Origin: Nocardia bovistercoris
GTDB taxonomy: Bacteria; Actinomycetota; Actinomycetes; Mycobacteriales; Mycobacteriaceae
Direction of reading: 5' to 3'
Assembly: GCF_015674855.1 (NCBI RefSeq)
Contig: NZ_JADMLG010000011.1
Span: forward strand, 186,001 to 250,000
DNA length: 64,000 nucleotides
Shown here: positions 9,194 to 17,382 of the stretch, piece after piece
Layout: each line of letters starts with the position of its first letter
Position numbering within the stretch: the stretch's first letter is position 1
Position numbers and translations under genes: made by a program
The notes under the pieces: generated by a model
The model's database searches: none
Seen by the model: the letters and a program-made list of their open reading frames with translations, nothing else
What the model was told of the DNA's origin: nothing

Positions 9194-10579
9194 TCAGCGT
9201 GCGTACCGCGCAAACCGCGCGGCACGCACCTTCGGGGAGAGACCACGCAACTGCAGGAACAGCGCGGCGCGAGCACGCACTTGCGCGATATCGGAACGCA
9301 GCAGCCCCTGCCCGCCCGCCGCGACCAGACCGGCCGTGGTGGCCCGGATCGCGAGTTCGTCCAGTCGGGCGCGCCAATGCGGTTCCGGCAGCGGTGTATT
9401 CGCGGCCTCCTCGAGCTCCGCGAGCAACCGGAGCAGCGACGGTTCGTCGGGATGAGTCGCGAGCGCATCGGCCAACGCCGCCCTCGCCAATCCGATCGCG
9501 CCAACGGCGGGCAGTCGCACACCCGACTCCGACGGCGCGCAGTGCTTGCCGGGAGCGACCGACCCGTCCCGCGAATCCCACGTCGCGATATCGACCACCT
9601 CGGTGACGAACTCATCCGGCAGGAAGTAGTCGCGCAACGTCAACGACACGGTGCGTGAACCCTGCACCGCGGCCAGATGCGGCCGCGACACCGTGATCCC
9701 CGGCCTACCGAGATCGCCGACACCGAACACATAAGCGTTGTTGCTCTCGTCGACCGCCCCCAGCCACGCGGTATCGACCAGCCCCCACCCCGAAAGCCAC
9801 CGCACGACACCATCGATGCGATACCCGCCCGCCACCGCGGTGGCGATCGTGCTCGGACGCTTCGGCCAGGCCCGGATCTGCGCGAACCCGGCGCCACCGA
9901 TCCGCTCCCCCGTCGCCAGCAGCGGCAACAACGCGAGCGCGGCGGGTCGCCGGGACGCGAGTATCTGCCCGACCGGCCCGTCGTGCTGGGTGACAGCCAA
10001 CGCCGTCGAAGGATCGGCCCCGAACAGCAGCTCGTCCGCCGCATGCTTCACCGCCGCGGGCACCGGATCACCACCGAAGTTCTTCGGCACCGTCCACGAG
10101 AAGTACCCGACCCCCCGCAACGCCTCGACATGCGAACGCGGCACCTCGGTCGCGTCCACCTCCACCGCACGCGGCGCGATGACGTCGGATACCACCTCGG
10201 CGAACGCCCGGTATGCCGGATGCTCGGACGGCACCGAACGCTCGGACGGCACCGCAGGTTCGCTCGACACCACACGATCGGTCACCGTCGAACGCTCGAC
10301 CCGCACCGCATGTTCATTCGATGGCGCACGCTCGATCGGCAGCACGTGTCCTGTCGACACCGCCCGCGCGGTCGACTCCGCGCGCTCCCCTATTGTCGGG
10401 CGTTCGTTCGACGCGGCGTGTTCGGCGGTCGCCGTGAATTCAGCCGACAGTTCAGGTTCGGCCGACACCACGCTCGCGGCCACCATAAGGCGCTCCGCCA
10501 CCGTCGGGTGTTCGGTCGGCGCCGCGTGTTCGGTCGGCGCCGCGTGTTCGGTCGGCGCCGAGGGCGCGTGCTCGCTCAT
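9194..10579 (-). CDS. Acyl-CoA dehydrogenase-family protein with repetitive N-terminal extension
   Basis: Flavin-dependent oxidoreductase of the acyl-CoA dehydrogenase superfamily, 461 aa. The catalytic part begins near residue 121 (PAYRAFAEVVSDVIAPRAVE) and runs to the end, with WTVPKNFGGDP and VRWLSGWG segments. Residues 1-120 are unlike the family: low-complexity, built from SEH/SER/TEH-like motifs at roughly 5-6 residue spacing, including three APTEHA-type units. The ATG is preceded by GGAGTGGAAG, a good ribosome site, so the extension is probably translated. The gene converges with the DszC-like gene, 91 bp apart. Whether it acts in the same pathway is unknown. Confidence 0.8.
   Translation of the reverse strand: MSEHAPSAPTEHAAPTEHAAPTEHPTVAERLMVAASVVSAEPELSAEFTATAEHAASNERPTIGERAESTARAVSTGHVLPIERAPSNEHAVRVERSTVTDRVVSSEPAVPSERSVPSEHPAYRAFAEVVSDVIAPRAVEVDATEVPRSHVEALRGVGYFSWTVPKNFGGDPVPAAVKHAADELLFGADPSTALAVTQHDGPVGQILASRRPAALALLPLLATGERIGGAGFAQIRAWPKRPSTIATAVAGGYRIDGVVRWLSGWGLVDTAWLGAVDESNNAYVFGVGDLGRPGITVSRPHLAAVQGSRTVSLTLRDYFLPDEFVTEVVDIATWDSRDGSVAPGKHCAPSESGVRLPAVGAIGLARAALADALATHPDEPSLLRLLAELEEAANTPLPEPHWRARLDELAIRATTAGLVAAGGQGLLRSDIAQVRARAALFLQLRGLSPKVRAARFARYAR
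10508..10561. repeat. Three tandem 18-bp repeats inside the dehydrogenase N-terminus
   Basis: The unit gtgttcggtcggcgccgc occurs three times head to tail; the third copy differs only in its last base. On the minus strand it encodes the repeated APTEHA residues. In-frame 18-bp repeats of this kind can expand or contract by slippage without breaking the frame. Confidence 0.9.
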
Positions 10580-10793
10580 CTTCCACTCCTCCAGGGTGCG
10601 GGACGACATCGGCGGAACCGGAGATGGCTTCCCTCAGGAGCGCTACGGCGCGGAGGGAGCGACGAACCCGCTCATCGGTGCGGCAACCGTGGCACCGTAC
10701 CGAAATCGCTCTGTGGCAAACCTAGTTCCGCCCAGCTCGGGGCGCACTGTTTACGGTCTCCGCAAACATAATTCCGAGGCCGCGAGGCTGCGG
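10580..10793. other. Intergenic region upstream of the dehydrogenase gene
   Basis: It separates two minus-strand genes. It should carry the promoter of the dehydrogenase gene. I see no convincing open frame or hairpin in it. Confidence 0.4.
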
Positions 10794-11522
10794 TCACACG
10801 CCGCTCGGGTCGATGCCCGGGACTTGGACGATCGTGAGCACGGAGCGTTTGCGGAGAGTGAATCCGAGGGTTCGGTAGAGGCTGATCGCTGTGGTGTTGT
10901 CGGCTACCGCGTGCAGGAACGGAATCTCCCCGCGCGCCCTGATGCCCGCGCCGACCGCACGCACCAGACGCGAGGCGAGACCACGACCGCGGAAGGCGGG
11001 ATCGGTGCACACGGCGCTGATCTCGGTCCAGCCGGGCGGACGCATCCGCTCCCCCGCCATGGCGACGAGTCTGCCGTCCACATGCAAGCCGAGGTAGGCG
11101 CCCATTTCGATGGTGCGAGGGGCGAACGGGCCGGGTTGGGTGCGGGCGATCAGGTCGAGGATCTCCGGGACGTCGGCGGCGGTGAGTTCCCGCAGTTCCG
11201 GATCGGTGGCGACGCGCAGGCCCGACCCTTCCATCTGCACCGAGTCGAAGGTCTTCAGCACGGTCCAGTCCGCAGGCGGCTCGTGGCCGAAGCCCCGCAG
11301 CCCGACCGTGCCGCCTGGACCGACGGCCTCGGCCAGGTCCCGCCAGTCCTGACCGTCGAGTCGCGGTGGGTGCCCGACGAATTCGGCGACCTCGCGGTCG
11401 TAGCGGCCGGTGCGCCCGACCCAGGTGGCGAATCGCCGGTGCTCGCCCCGCAGCGACGAACGCACCGGGTCGTCGAGAGGATGCAGCGAGGTGTCGATAT
11501 CGATGGTCGATTCCGCGCTCAC
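10794..11522 (-). CDS. GNAT-family N-acetyltransferase
   Basis: Acetyl-CoA-dependent acetyltransferase of the GNAT superfamily, 242 aa. The C-terminal half carries the acetyl-CoA binding motif A, EISAVCTDPAFRGRGLASRL, followed by LHAVADNTTAISLYRTLGF. The N-terminal half is divergent, as in FR47-like members. The GTG start was chosen because AGGAGG lies 5 nt upstream and the protein then begins VSAESTIDIDTSLHPLDDPV; further upstream the frame is antisense noise. The substrate cannot be inferred. Confidence 0.85.
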   Translation of the reverse strand: MSAESTIDIDTSLHPLDDPVRSSLRGEHRRFATWVGRTGRYDREVAEFVGHPPRLDGQDWRDLAEAVGPGGTVGLRGFGHEPPADWTVLKTFDSVQMEGSGLRVATDPELRELTAADVPEILDLIARTQPGPFAPRTIEMGAYLGLHVDGRLVAMAGERMRPPGWTEISAVCTDPAFRGRGLASRLVRAVGAGIRARGEIPFLHAVADNTTAISLYRTLGFTLRKRSVLTIVQVPGIDPSGV

Positions 11523-11623
11523 CTGTGCCTCCTCCGCGACGAACCCTGCCGCCCGAAACGTTAGCGAACCGTATGACCGACCGAACCGGTTCCGATCACC
11601 GCGATTCCGACAGCGTCCGGTCC

Positions 11624-12850
11624 TCAGGCGGTGCCGTCGCGCCAGTCGGTCGGGGTGAACTGCTCGCTGTGGACGCGGTCCGCCGCCACCCCGCGTTCGC
11701 GCAGCCCGGTGCGCATCGCGCGCAGGAATTCCGCACCGCCGCAGAGGAAATAGTCGGCGGCGGCGGGTAGATCCAGAGCCGACAGGTCGAGTCTGCCCTG
11801 TCTCGCGGCGACGGCGGGTTCGCTGTACCACAGTTCGACGTTGAGTCCGGGCAGCTGAGCGGCCAGCTCGAGCAGTCGAGTCCGCAGCGGATGGGTGTGC
11901 GGAGCGCGGTCCGCGTGAGCGACCAGGACCGTGCGGTTCGGGTCGTGCACGGCCAGGTATTCCAGCATGCCGATCATGGGCGTGATGCCGATGCCCGCGG
12001 ACAACAGCACCAGCGGCGGGCTCGACGCGGTGTCGAGAGTGACATCGCCGAACGGCAGGGTGATCTCGACGACGTCCCCGACGCCGAGCGTGTCGTGCAA
12101 CCGGTTCGACACCTCCCCGGCCGGTCCGTCCGGCCCGCCTGCCACGCGCTTGACCGCGAAGGACAAGCGACCACCGCCAGGCGCGCCGACCAGGCTGTAC
12201 TGCCGCAGCTGCCTGGCACCGTCGGGCAACGTCACGCCCACCGAGATATATTGCCCAGGAACGAATTCCGGTAGCGGGTCAGCCGCCGATTCGACCGTGA
12301 ACACCGCGACGCCCACCGCGTCGTCGACCCGGGACACGACCGTCGCGGTACGGTAGACCGCACCCGCCTCGACCCCGGATTCCGCGTACAGCCGCCGCTC
12401 CAACTCGATCAGGGTGTCGGCCATCGCCCAGTACACGCTGTCCCAGGCCGCGGCCACCGGTTCGGTCACCACGTCGGCGCCGAGAACGGCCACGATCGCG
12501 GCGAACAGGTTGTCGTGCACCACCTCGTACTGGTCGGCCGTGATCCCGAGGGAGGCGTGTTTGTGGCCGATGCGCGAGAGCATGGCGGCGGGATGCGGCA
12601 GATCCGGGTCGACCAGACAGGTCGCGAACCGCGCGATGGATGCCGCCAGCGCTCTGGGCTGGGTCCCTTCCGCCTGATTGCCGCGATTGAACAGGTTCCG
12701 CAGCAGATCGGGGTGGTTGCCGAACAGGGTGCGATAGAACTCCGCGGTGATCTCGTCGATGTGCGCGCCGACCAGGGGCAGCGTGGCGCGCACCACCTCG
12801 GCGTGCTCGGGGGACAGTTCGCGGTCGCGCGTGGTCACGGGGGTGTTCAT
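11624..12850 (-). CDS. hmp: Flavohemoglobin, nitric oxide dioxygenase
   Basis: Converts NO and O2 to nitrate with NAD(P)H, protecting against nitrosative stress. The 408-aa protein has the full three-domain layout. The globin domain covers about 1-150, with B10 Tyr39 in EFYRTLF and proximal His98 in RIGHKHASLGI. The FAD domain contains RQLRQYSLVGAP, and the NAD domain contains LVLLSAGIGITPMIGML and DYFLCGGAEFLRAM. Its ATG overlaps the stop of nsrR (ATGA), so the NO sensor and NO-detoxifying enzyme form one coupled operon with the regulator first. Confidence 0.95.
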   Translation of the reverse strand: MNTPVTTRDRELSPEHAEVVRATLPLVGAHIDEITAEFYRTLFGNHPDLLRNLFNRGNQAEGTQPRALAASIARFATCLVDPDLPHPAAMLSRIGHKHASLGITADQYEVVHDNLFAAIVAVLGADVVTEPVAAAWDSVYWAMADTLIELERRLYAESGVEAGAVYRTATVVSRVDDAVGVAVFTVESAADPLPEFVPGQYISVGVTLPDGARQLRQYSLVGAPGGGRLSFAVKRVAGGPDGPAGEVSNRLHDTLGVGDVVEITLPFGDVTLDTASSPPLVLLSAGIGITPMIGMLEYLAVHDPNRTVLVAHADRAPHTHPLRTRLLELAAQLPGLNVELWYSEPAVAARQGRLDLSALDLPAAADYFLCGGAEFLRAMRTGLRERGVAADRVHSEQFTPTDWRDGTA

Positions 12851-13323
12851 GTCGGAGTCCTCTCACTCGACGAACCGTCACCCACCGTGGACACGGTGAG
12901 CAGGCGCAACAGTCCGGCGGTCGGCGCGGCGACCAGATCCTCGATCGTGTACCCGTCGAGTTCGCGATAGAAGGCGTCCTCGGCATCGGCGAGCACCCGC
13001 CGCAATCGACACCCGCCGATCAGCGGACACGGCCGCGTACCCTCGCAATCCACCACGGGCCGCCCGCCCTCGAGTTCCCGCACGAGTCGCCCGAGCGGTA
13101 TCTCCCGCCCGGCCGGGGTGAGAAACAACCCACCCCGCCGCCCCCGCTGCGCCTCGACGAGACCGAGCTCCACCAGCTTGGCCACCGCTTTCGCGACCTG
13201 CTGCTCGGAAGCCTCGACCTGCGCGGCGATCACTTTGATCGTGACTCGCCCCTGCGATTCCTCGCTCACCGCCAATCGCATGACGGCCCGAAGCCCGATG
13301 TCGGTGAACCTGGACAGTTGCAT
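12847..13323 (-). CDS. nsrR: Rrf2-family nitric-oxide-sensing repressor NsrR
   Basis: Iron-sulfur transcription regulator of 158 aa with an N-terminal winged helix (residues about 1-80) and three cysteines at 93, 99 and 105 in VDCEGTRPCPLIGGC. Together with Asp8 (MQLSRFTD) these are the exact positions that ligate the [4Fe-4S] cluster in Streptomyces coelicolor NsrR, where NO damages the cluster and relieves repression of hmpA genes. The gene sits directly upstream of hmp with a 4-nt overlap, so autoregulation of the pair is very likely. Confidence 0.93.
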   Translation of the reverse strand: MQLSRFTDIGLRAVMRLAVSEESQGRVTIKVIAAQVEASEQQVAKAVAKLVELGLVEAQRGRRGGLFLTPAGREIPLGRLVRELEGGRPVVDCEGTRPCPLIGGCRLRRVLADAEDAFYRELDGYTIEDLVAAPTAGLLRLLTVSTVGDGSSSERTPT

Positions 13324-13362
13324 GCCGGCGACGCTACCGAGCGAAAACCCTCCGAGAACCCC

Positions 13363-13376
13363 AACACGCCCGTGTC
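13363..13376. promoter_or_regulatory. Candidate operator upstream of nsrR-hmp
   Basis: The sequence aacacgcccgtgtc contains a 5-bp inverted repeat (ACACG, 2-bp centre, CGTGT) 40 bp upstream of the nsrR start, in the only gap that can hold the operon promoter. NsrR proteins bind short dyads, so this is a reasonable autoregulatory site, but I cannot match it to a consensus with certainty. Confidence 0.35.
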
Positions 13377-13464
13377 CTCAATTACACCGCCACGTGCGGT
13401 TTTTATACCTGCGACGGCGTTCCGCGAGGAGACGTGTGCCACAGACCGCGCCCCAGTGCGGGGG

Positions 13465-14121
13465 TCAGTCCCGCGTCCAGTCCGGTGCGCGGCCGAGCAT
13501 CGCCACGATTTCGTCGAGTGTCCCGCCGCCGGACCACGGCACCTCAGGGGCGAAGGGCGCGCCCGGTGCGCGGCGGGACGGGCCGCCCGGTATCACCGCG
13601 ACCACGGTGTGCGCGGCGGTAAGGACGGCGGGGTCGAAGCGGACCGGCAATGCAAGGGTCGCGGCCACGTCCCAGGAGTGCACGACATAGTCGATGAAGT
13701 GGAAGATCACCGCTTGGGAGCCGGGGAACGGATGGGTCGGGCTGAACTCGGGGAGCGGGAATTCTCTCGCCAACACGTCGGGTTCGGCGAAGGCGGCGAG
13801 GACGGACTCGGCGGCGGTGCGGTATTCGGCGGCGGGGTCGGGGCCGAGGGGGCGGGTTTTCCACAGCTGGGGGTCGCCGTTGCCGTGTGCGGCGGCGGCG
13901 AAACCGCGGTGTTGGGCGATCATGTGGGTGAGTAGCCCGTGCAGGGTCCAGTCGGCGCATGGTGTTGAGGTGCGCAGGTCGGCCGTGGTGACGTGATCGA
14001 CGAGTTCGATACTGACGCGGACGGCCGCGGCGTGGTGCTCGATCAGCGCTCCGGACTCGGCGAGGGCCTCGAAGGCCGCCAATTCGGTCGCTATGGGTTC
14101 GTTTTCGGTGTCGGTGGACAT
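13465..14121 (-). CDS. DinB-like / mycothiol-dependent maleylpyruvate isomerase-family protein (TIGR03086-like)
   Basis: A 218-aa four-helix-bundle protein of the DinB/MDMPI superfamily common in mycothiol-producing actinomycetes. Members bind a divalent metal through histidines; here candidate ligands are in LLTHMIAQHRGF and IFHFIDYVVHSWDVA. The motif PCADWTLHGLLTHM is characteristic of the TIGR03086 group. The ATG was chosen for the GAAGGAG 7 nt upstream. It is divergent from a MarR gene, with a perfect inverted repeat between them, so MarR control is likely. The enzymatic reaction is unknown. Confidence 0.82.
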   Translation of the reverse strand: MSTDTENEPIATELAAFEALAESGALIEHHAAAVRVSIELVDHVTTADLRTSTPCADWTLHGLLTHMIAQHRGFAAAAHGNGDPQLWKTRPLGPDPAAEYRTAAESVLAAFAEPDVLAREFPLPEFSPTHPFPGSQAVIFHFIDYVVHSWDVAATLALPVRFDPAVLTAAHTVVAVIPGGPSRRAPGAPFAPEVPWSGGGTLDEIVAMLGRAPDWTRD

Positions 14122-14152
14122 CACGCGCTCCTTCGTTCGGCAGGCCATTCAG

Positions 14153-14183
14153 TAAGCTCATGCGTATCGTATGTATGAGCTTA
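14153..14183. promoter_or_regulatory. Inverted repeat, probable MarR operator
   Basis: TAAGCTCAT and ATGAGCTTA form a perfect 9-bp inverted repeat separated by 13 bp, in the 89-bp gap between the divergent DinB-like and MarR genes. MarR dimers bind such dyads and usually control both their own gene and the divergent neighbour. Confidence 0.65.
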
Positions 14184-14210
14184 TGATTTGCCAAGCGCTA
14201 TTTTCGACCC

Positions 14211-14669
14211 ATGTCCGAAATCCGACGTCCCGATCTCGCGGCCATGATCGTGCCGCTCGTCCGCGGCCTCATGGCCGCGGAACAGCCGCTGCTCGACCGG
14301 CACGGACTGACGATGTGGGAGTACGCCGTGCTGCTCGGCCTCGACAGCGAGCCCGTCTATACCCAGACCGCGCTGGCCAGATCCATCGGCGCGGACAAGA
14401 CGCGGGTCATCGGCGTGCTCGACGGGCTGCAGCGGCGCGGCCTGATCCGGCGTGAACCGGATCCGGCCGACCGCCGCGTCAACTTGGTCTCGATCACCGA
14501 CGAGGGACGAGGCCTGCGCGACGCCACACAGCGCGACATCCAGCGCCACGAGGAGGAATCCGTACTGGCCGCGCTACCTCCCGGTGACCGCAAGACCTTC
14601 CTGCGCGCCCTCGCAGTCCTGCACGCCAACGCCGTCGCCGACCGTGCCGCGCCGCCGCCGAGCGGCTAG
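14211..14669 (+). CDS. MarR-family transcriptional regulator
   Basis: Winged-helix regulator of 152 aa. The DNA-binding part contains YTQTALARSIGADKTRVIGV followed by RRGLIRREPDPADRRVNLVS, the recognition helix and wing of the MarR family. No clear ribosome site precedes the ATG, which suggests a short leader or leaderless mRNA. It is divergent from the DinB-like gene across an inverted repeat and probably represses both. The ligand is unknown; MarR proteins typically respond to phenolic compounds or oxidants. Confidence 0.9.
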   Translation: MSEIRRPDLAAMIVPLVRGLMAAEQPLLDRHGLTMWEYAVLLGLDSEPVYTQTALARSIGADKTRVIGVLDGLQRRGLIRREPDPADRRVNLVSITDEGRGLRDATQRDIQRHEEESVLAALPPGDRKTFLRALAVLHANAVADRAAPPPSG

Positions 14670-14700
14670 ACCCGCGAACTCCGCACGGCCGCGGCCGAAC

Positions 14701-15825
14701 TCAGTGCAGCGAAGCCAACTGCCGCGCGTGGTAGGGCTGGACTTCGCCGGAGCGATCCGCCAGCGTCTTACGCGCCCATTCGGGATCGGCGATCAGGGCC
14801 CGCCCCACCGCGACCAGGTCGAATTCGTCGCGCTCGGCACGATCGAGCAGTTCATCGATACCGGTGACGGCACTCTGGCCCGCACGACCGGACGGGCCGA
14901 CGAATTCGGCGTCCAATCCGACGGAACCGACTGTCACCGTGCTCTTGCCGGTCAATTTCTTCGCCCAGCCCGCGAGATTCAGGTCACTGCCTTCGAATTC
15001 GGGCAACCAGTAGCGCCGCGTCGAGGCGTGGAAGACGTCGACCCCCGCCTCGACCAGCGGAAGCAGGATCTGCTCGAATTCGCCGGGGGTGTGCGCGATC
15101 CTGGCATCGAACTGACCGATCTTCCACTGCGAGAGCCGGAAGAAGATCGGGAATCCGGGTGACACCGCGCCGCGCACCGCCGCGACGATCTCGGCGGCGA
15201 AGCGCACCCGCGCCGCGAGATTGCCGCCGTGCGCGTCGGTGCGCTGATTGGTGCGCTCCCAGAGGAATTGGTCGATGAGATATCCGTGCGCGCCGTGCAC
15301 TTCGAGTCCGTCGAACCCGAGTCGCTGCGCCGTGGCGGCCGCGGCGACGTAGGCGGCGACGAGATCGTCGATATCGGACAGGCTCAGCGCCTCGCCCTTC
15401 GCGGAGCCGTCCAGGTCTATTCCGGACGGGCCGACCGACGCGGCGCTCGCGATCGGTCCCGTCCCCGGCTCGCGGGCGACCCCGACGTGCCACAGCTGCG
15501 GAATGATCTTGCCGCCGACGGCGTGCACGCTGTCCACCACGTGCCGCCAGCCTGCCAGCGCGTCCGCGCCCCACAGCCGAGGGATGTCGTCGCTCATACC
15601 GGCCGACGGGTGTTCGATGAAGGTGCCCTCGGTGATGATCAGCCCGACCTCGGCCTCGGCGCGGCGCGCGTAGTACCGCGCCACGTCATCGCCAGGGACG
15701 CCGCCCGGGGAGAGGCTGCGTGTCATCGGCGCCATCACGATCCGATTGGTGAGGGTGAGATCGCCGACACCGAACGGCCTGCCGAGAATTCGTCGCGCCC
15801 GCGCTGGTCCGGTCGTACTCGTCAC
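14701..15825 (-). CDS. NADH:flavin oxidoreductase, Old Yellow Enzyme family
   Basis: FMN-dependent ene-reductase of 374 aa. The TIM barrel begins GRPFGVGDLTLTNRIVMAPM. The substrate-binding region HGAHGYLIDQFLWERTNQRTD is the family signature, and GRALIADPEWARK binds the flavin phosphate near the end. The GTG start has GGAGG six bases upstream. Such enzymes reduce activated C=C bonds of enones, nitro compounds or quinones. It stands alone between the convergent MarR gene and the binding-lipoprotein gene. Confidence 0.92.
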   Translation of the reverse strand: MTSTTGPARARRILGRPFGVGDLTLTNRIVMAPMTRSLSPGGVPGDDVARYYARRAEAEVGLIITEGTFIEHPSAGMSDDIPRLWGADALAGWRHVVDSVHAVGGKIIPQLWHVGVAREPGTGPIASAASVGPSGIDLDGSAKGEALSLSDIDDLVAAYVAAAATAQRLGFDGLEVHGAHGYLIDQFLWERTNQRTDAHGGNLAARVRFAAEIVAAVRGAVSPGFPIFFRLSQWKIGQFDARIAHTPGEFEQILLPLVEAGVDVFHASTRRYWLPEFEGSDLNLAGWAKKLTGKSTVTVGSVGLDAEFVGPSGRAGQSAVTGIDELLDRAERDEFDLVAVGRALIADPEWARKTLADRSGEVQPYHARQLASLH

Positions 15826-15946
15826 GTTCAACCTCCGTAGTCGTGCGCCGCGGCGATTCGCCGGTGCGCGGAACAGCACGCGCCCGCACCGCGGGGCACG
15901 GGTCCGGTCGAATCAGCACGATCCGACCGGCCCGTATTCCCGGCGA

Positions 15947-16975
15947 CTACTTCGGCACGTTCGGGTTGTACTTGTTGGTGTAGAACTTCGACGGATCGAG
16001 CGGGCCGTCGATCGCGCCGGTGTCGCGCAGCCAGCTCTCCCACCGCTTGAAGTCGATGTCCGCGATCACGCCGTGGGTGGCGGGCACGCCGACCGACTGC
16101 CAGTACTTCACCGAGGAGGCGTCCTCACCGGAACGCTTACGCTTCTCGATGATTTCGGTGAAACGCGCCACGACCTGTTCGCGCGGCGTGGTCTTCTGCC
16201 ATTCGATGGCCTTGGCGACACCGTCCACGAACGCTTCGACGGTCTCGGGGTTCTTGGCGGCGAAGTCGTTGCGGAACACGTACTGTCCGCCGTTGAACGG
16301 GCCGAATTCGTCGAAATCGGTGAATACCGGGCGCAATCCGCCGTTGGCGATCGCGCGCTGTTGGAACTGGCCGGTCAGCCCCGCCACGTCGACCTGCCCG
16401 CGCCGCACCGCGTCCTCGGTGTTCGGCGGCGGAAGCACCACCAGCTGCACCGATTTGATCTGCTCTTCGCTGAATCCCTGCTTCTTCAGCACGTCGTGCA
16501 CGTCGGCCTCGGCCTGCCCGCCCAAGGTGTTCACGCCGATCTTCTTGCCGAGCAAGTCTTTCGGGCTGCGAATGGGGCTGTCCTCGGGCACGTAGAACCC
16601 GGTGAAGGTCTTCGCGTCGGCGCCGTAGTAGTTCAGCACCGCGGTGATCGGCGCACCGGCGGACGCCAGCTTGGCCACCGCCCCGCCGAAGGCGCCGCCG
16701 AAATCGACCTGACCGGTCGCCGCCGACTGGATGTCCTGCGGGCCGCTGATGGTGTTGCCCTGCCATTCGAGTTTCACCTTGCCCTCGAAGAAGCCGAGAT
16801 CCTCCGCCAGTTCGGGGATCACGACCTGGGAGGCCCACCCCTGATAGCGCAGCACCGGCACGCCGCCGGACTCGCGGACCGCACCGCCACCGCACGCGGT
16901 CAGCACCATCGCCGTCAGCAGCACCACAGCCGCCGCGGCCATGCTCGCCCCTACCCGAAACCTGCCGTGCGCCAT
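15947..16975 (-). CDS. Orphan ABC substrate-binding lipoprotein, sulfonate/nitrate/taurine type
   Basis: A 342-aa solute-binding protein of the SsuA/TauA/NMT1-like family. The signal peptide ends in lipobox LTAC with Cys28. The mature protein starts VLRYQGWASQVVIPELAEDL and contains IRSPKDLLGKKIGVN, typical of this group. The ATG has AGGAG ten bases upstream. No permease or ATPase gene lies beside it, so it either works with a transporter encoded elsewhere or is a leftover of a dismantled operon. A sulfonate ligand would fit the sulfur-type monooxygenases at the start of the window, but this is inference. Confidence 0.85.
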   Translation of the reverse strand: MAHGRFRVGASMAAAAVVLLTAMVLTACGGGAVRESGGVPVLRYQGWASQVVIPELAEDLGFFEGKVKLEWQGNTISGPQDIQSAATGQVDFGGAFGGAVAKLASAGAPITAVLNYYGADAKTFTGFYVPEDSPIRSPKDLLGKKIGVNTLGGQAEADVHDVLKKQGFSEEQIKSVQLVVLPPPNTEDAVRRGQVDVAGLTGQFQQRAIANGGLRPVFTDFDEFGPFNGGQYVFRNDFAAKNPETVEAFVDGVAKAIEWQKTTPREQVVARFTEIIEKRKRSGEDASSVKYWQSVGVPATHGVIADIDFKRWESWLRDTGAIDGPLDPSKFYTNKYNPNVPK

Positions 16976-17102
16976 CACACCCGTACTCCTGCGTCCGTCG
17001 AGCGACACGTCCTCGTGCCGCGGTACAGCGAGACTCGTGCACACACCGGACACAGTCCACAGTTGTCCTCGCGCGGATTCGAATCCCGCGGCACGGACGA
17101 GA

Positions 17103-17339
17103 TCAGCCGCGTCGGCCGACCGCGGTGGGGCGAACCACGAACACGACGCGGTCGGGAGCGTCGGTGGGGTCCTTCGGGCCGAACGGTCCGTCGTAGCGCT
17201 CGTTCAGGGTGACGAAGAACGCGCCGGTGGGATCGGGATCGATGCGTTCGACCACGCCGCGCACCTCGATATAGCGGTAGGGGTTGTCGGGGTCGACGAT
17301 CGAGACGGACACATGCGGCGAGCCACGGGCCCGCCGCAT
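17103..17339 (-). pseudogene. Truncated PPOX-class F420/FMN-dependent enzyme remnant
   Basis: The 78-residue frame matches only the C-terminal half of small split-barrel flavin enzymes of the pyridoxamine-5'-phosphate oxidase-like class: SVSIVDPDNPYRYIEVRGVV followed by the ERYDGP segment. The preceding half, which would hold the first strands and cofactor contacts, is missing; upstream codons stay open but read as unrelated Ser/Asp/Ala-rich residues. Family members are about 130-150 aa, so I read this as a 5'-deleted remnant ending at the neighbouring monooxygenase gene. A very short functional protein from the ATG cannot be excluded. Confidence 0.6.
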
Positions 17340-17382
17340 GTCCGGTCCGCCTCGGGCGGTCGTCGCGTCCGCGTCGGACGGG

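Noticed and set aside
9738..11564. Long plus-strand open frame across dehydrogenase and acetyltransferase genes
   Set aside because: Ser/Thr/Ala-rich shadow of two convincing minus-strand genes.
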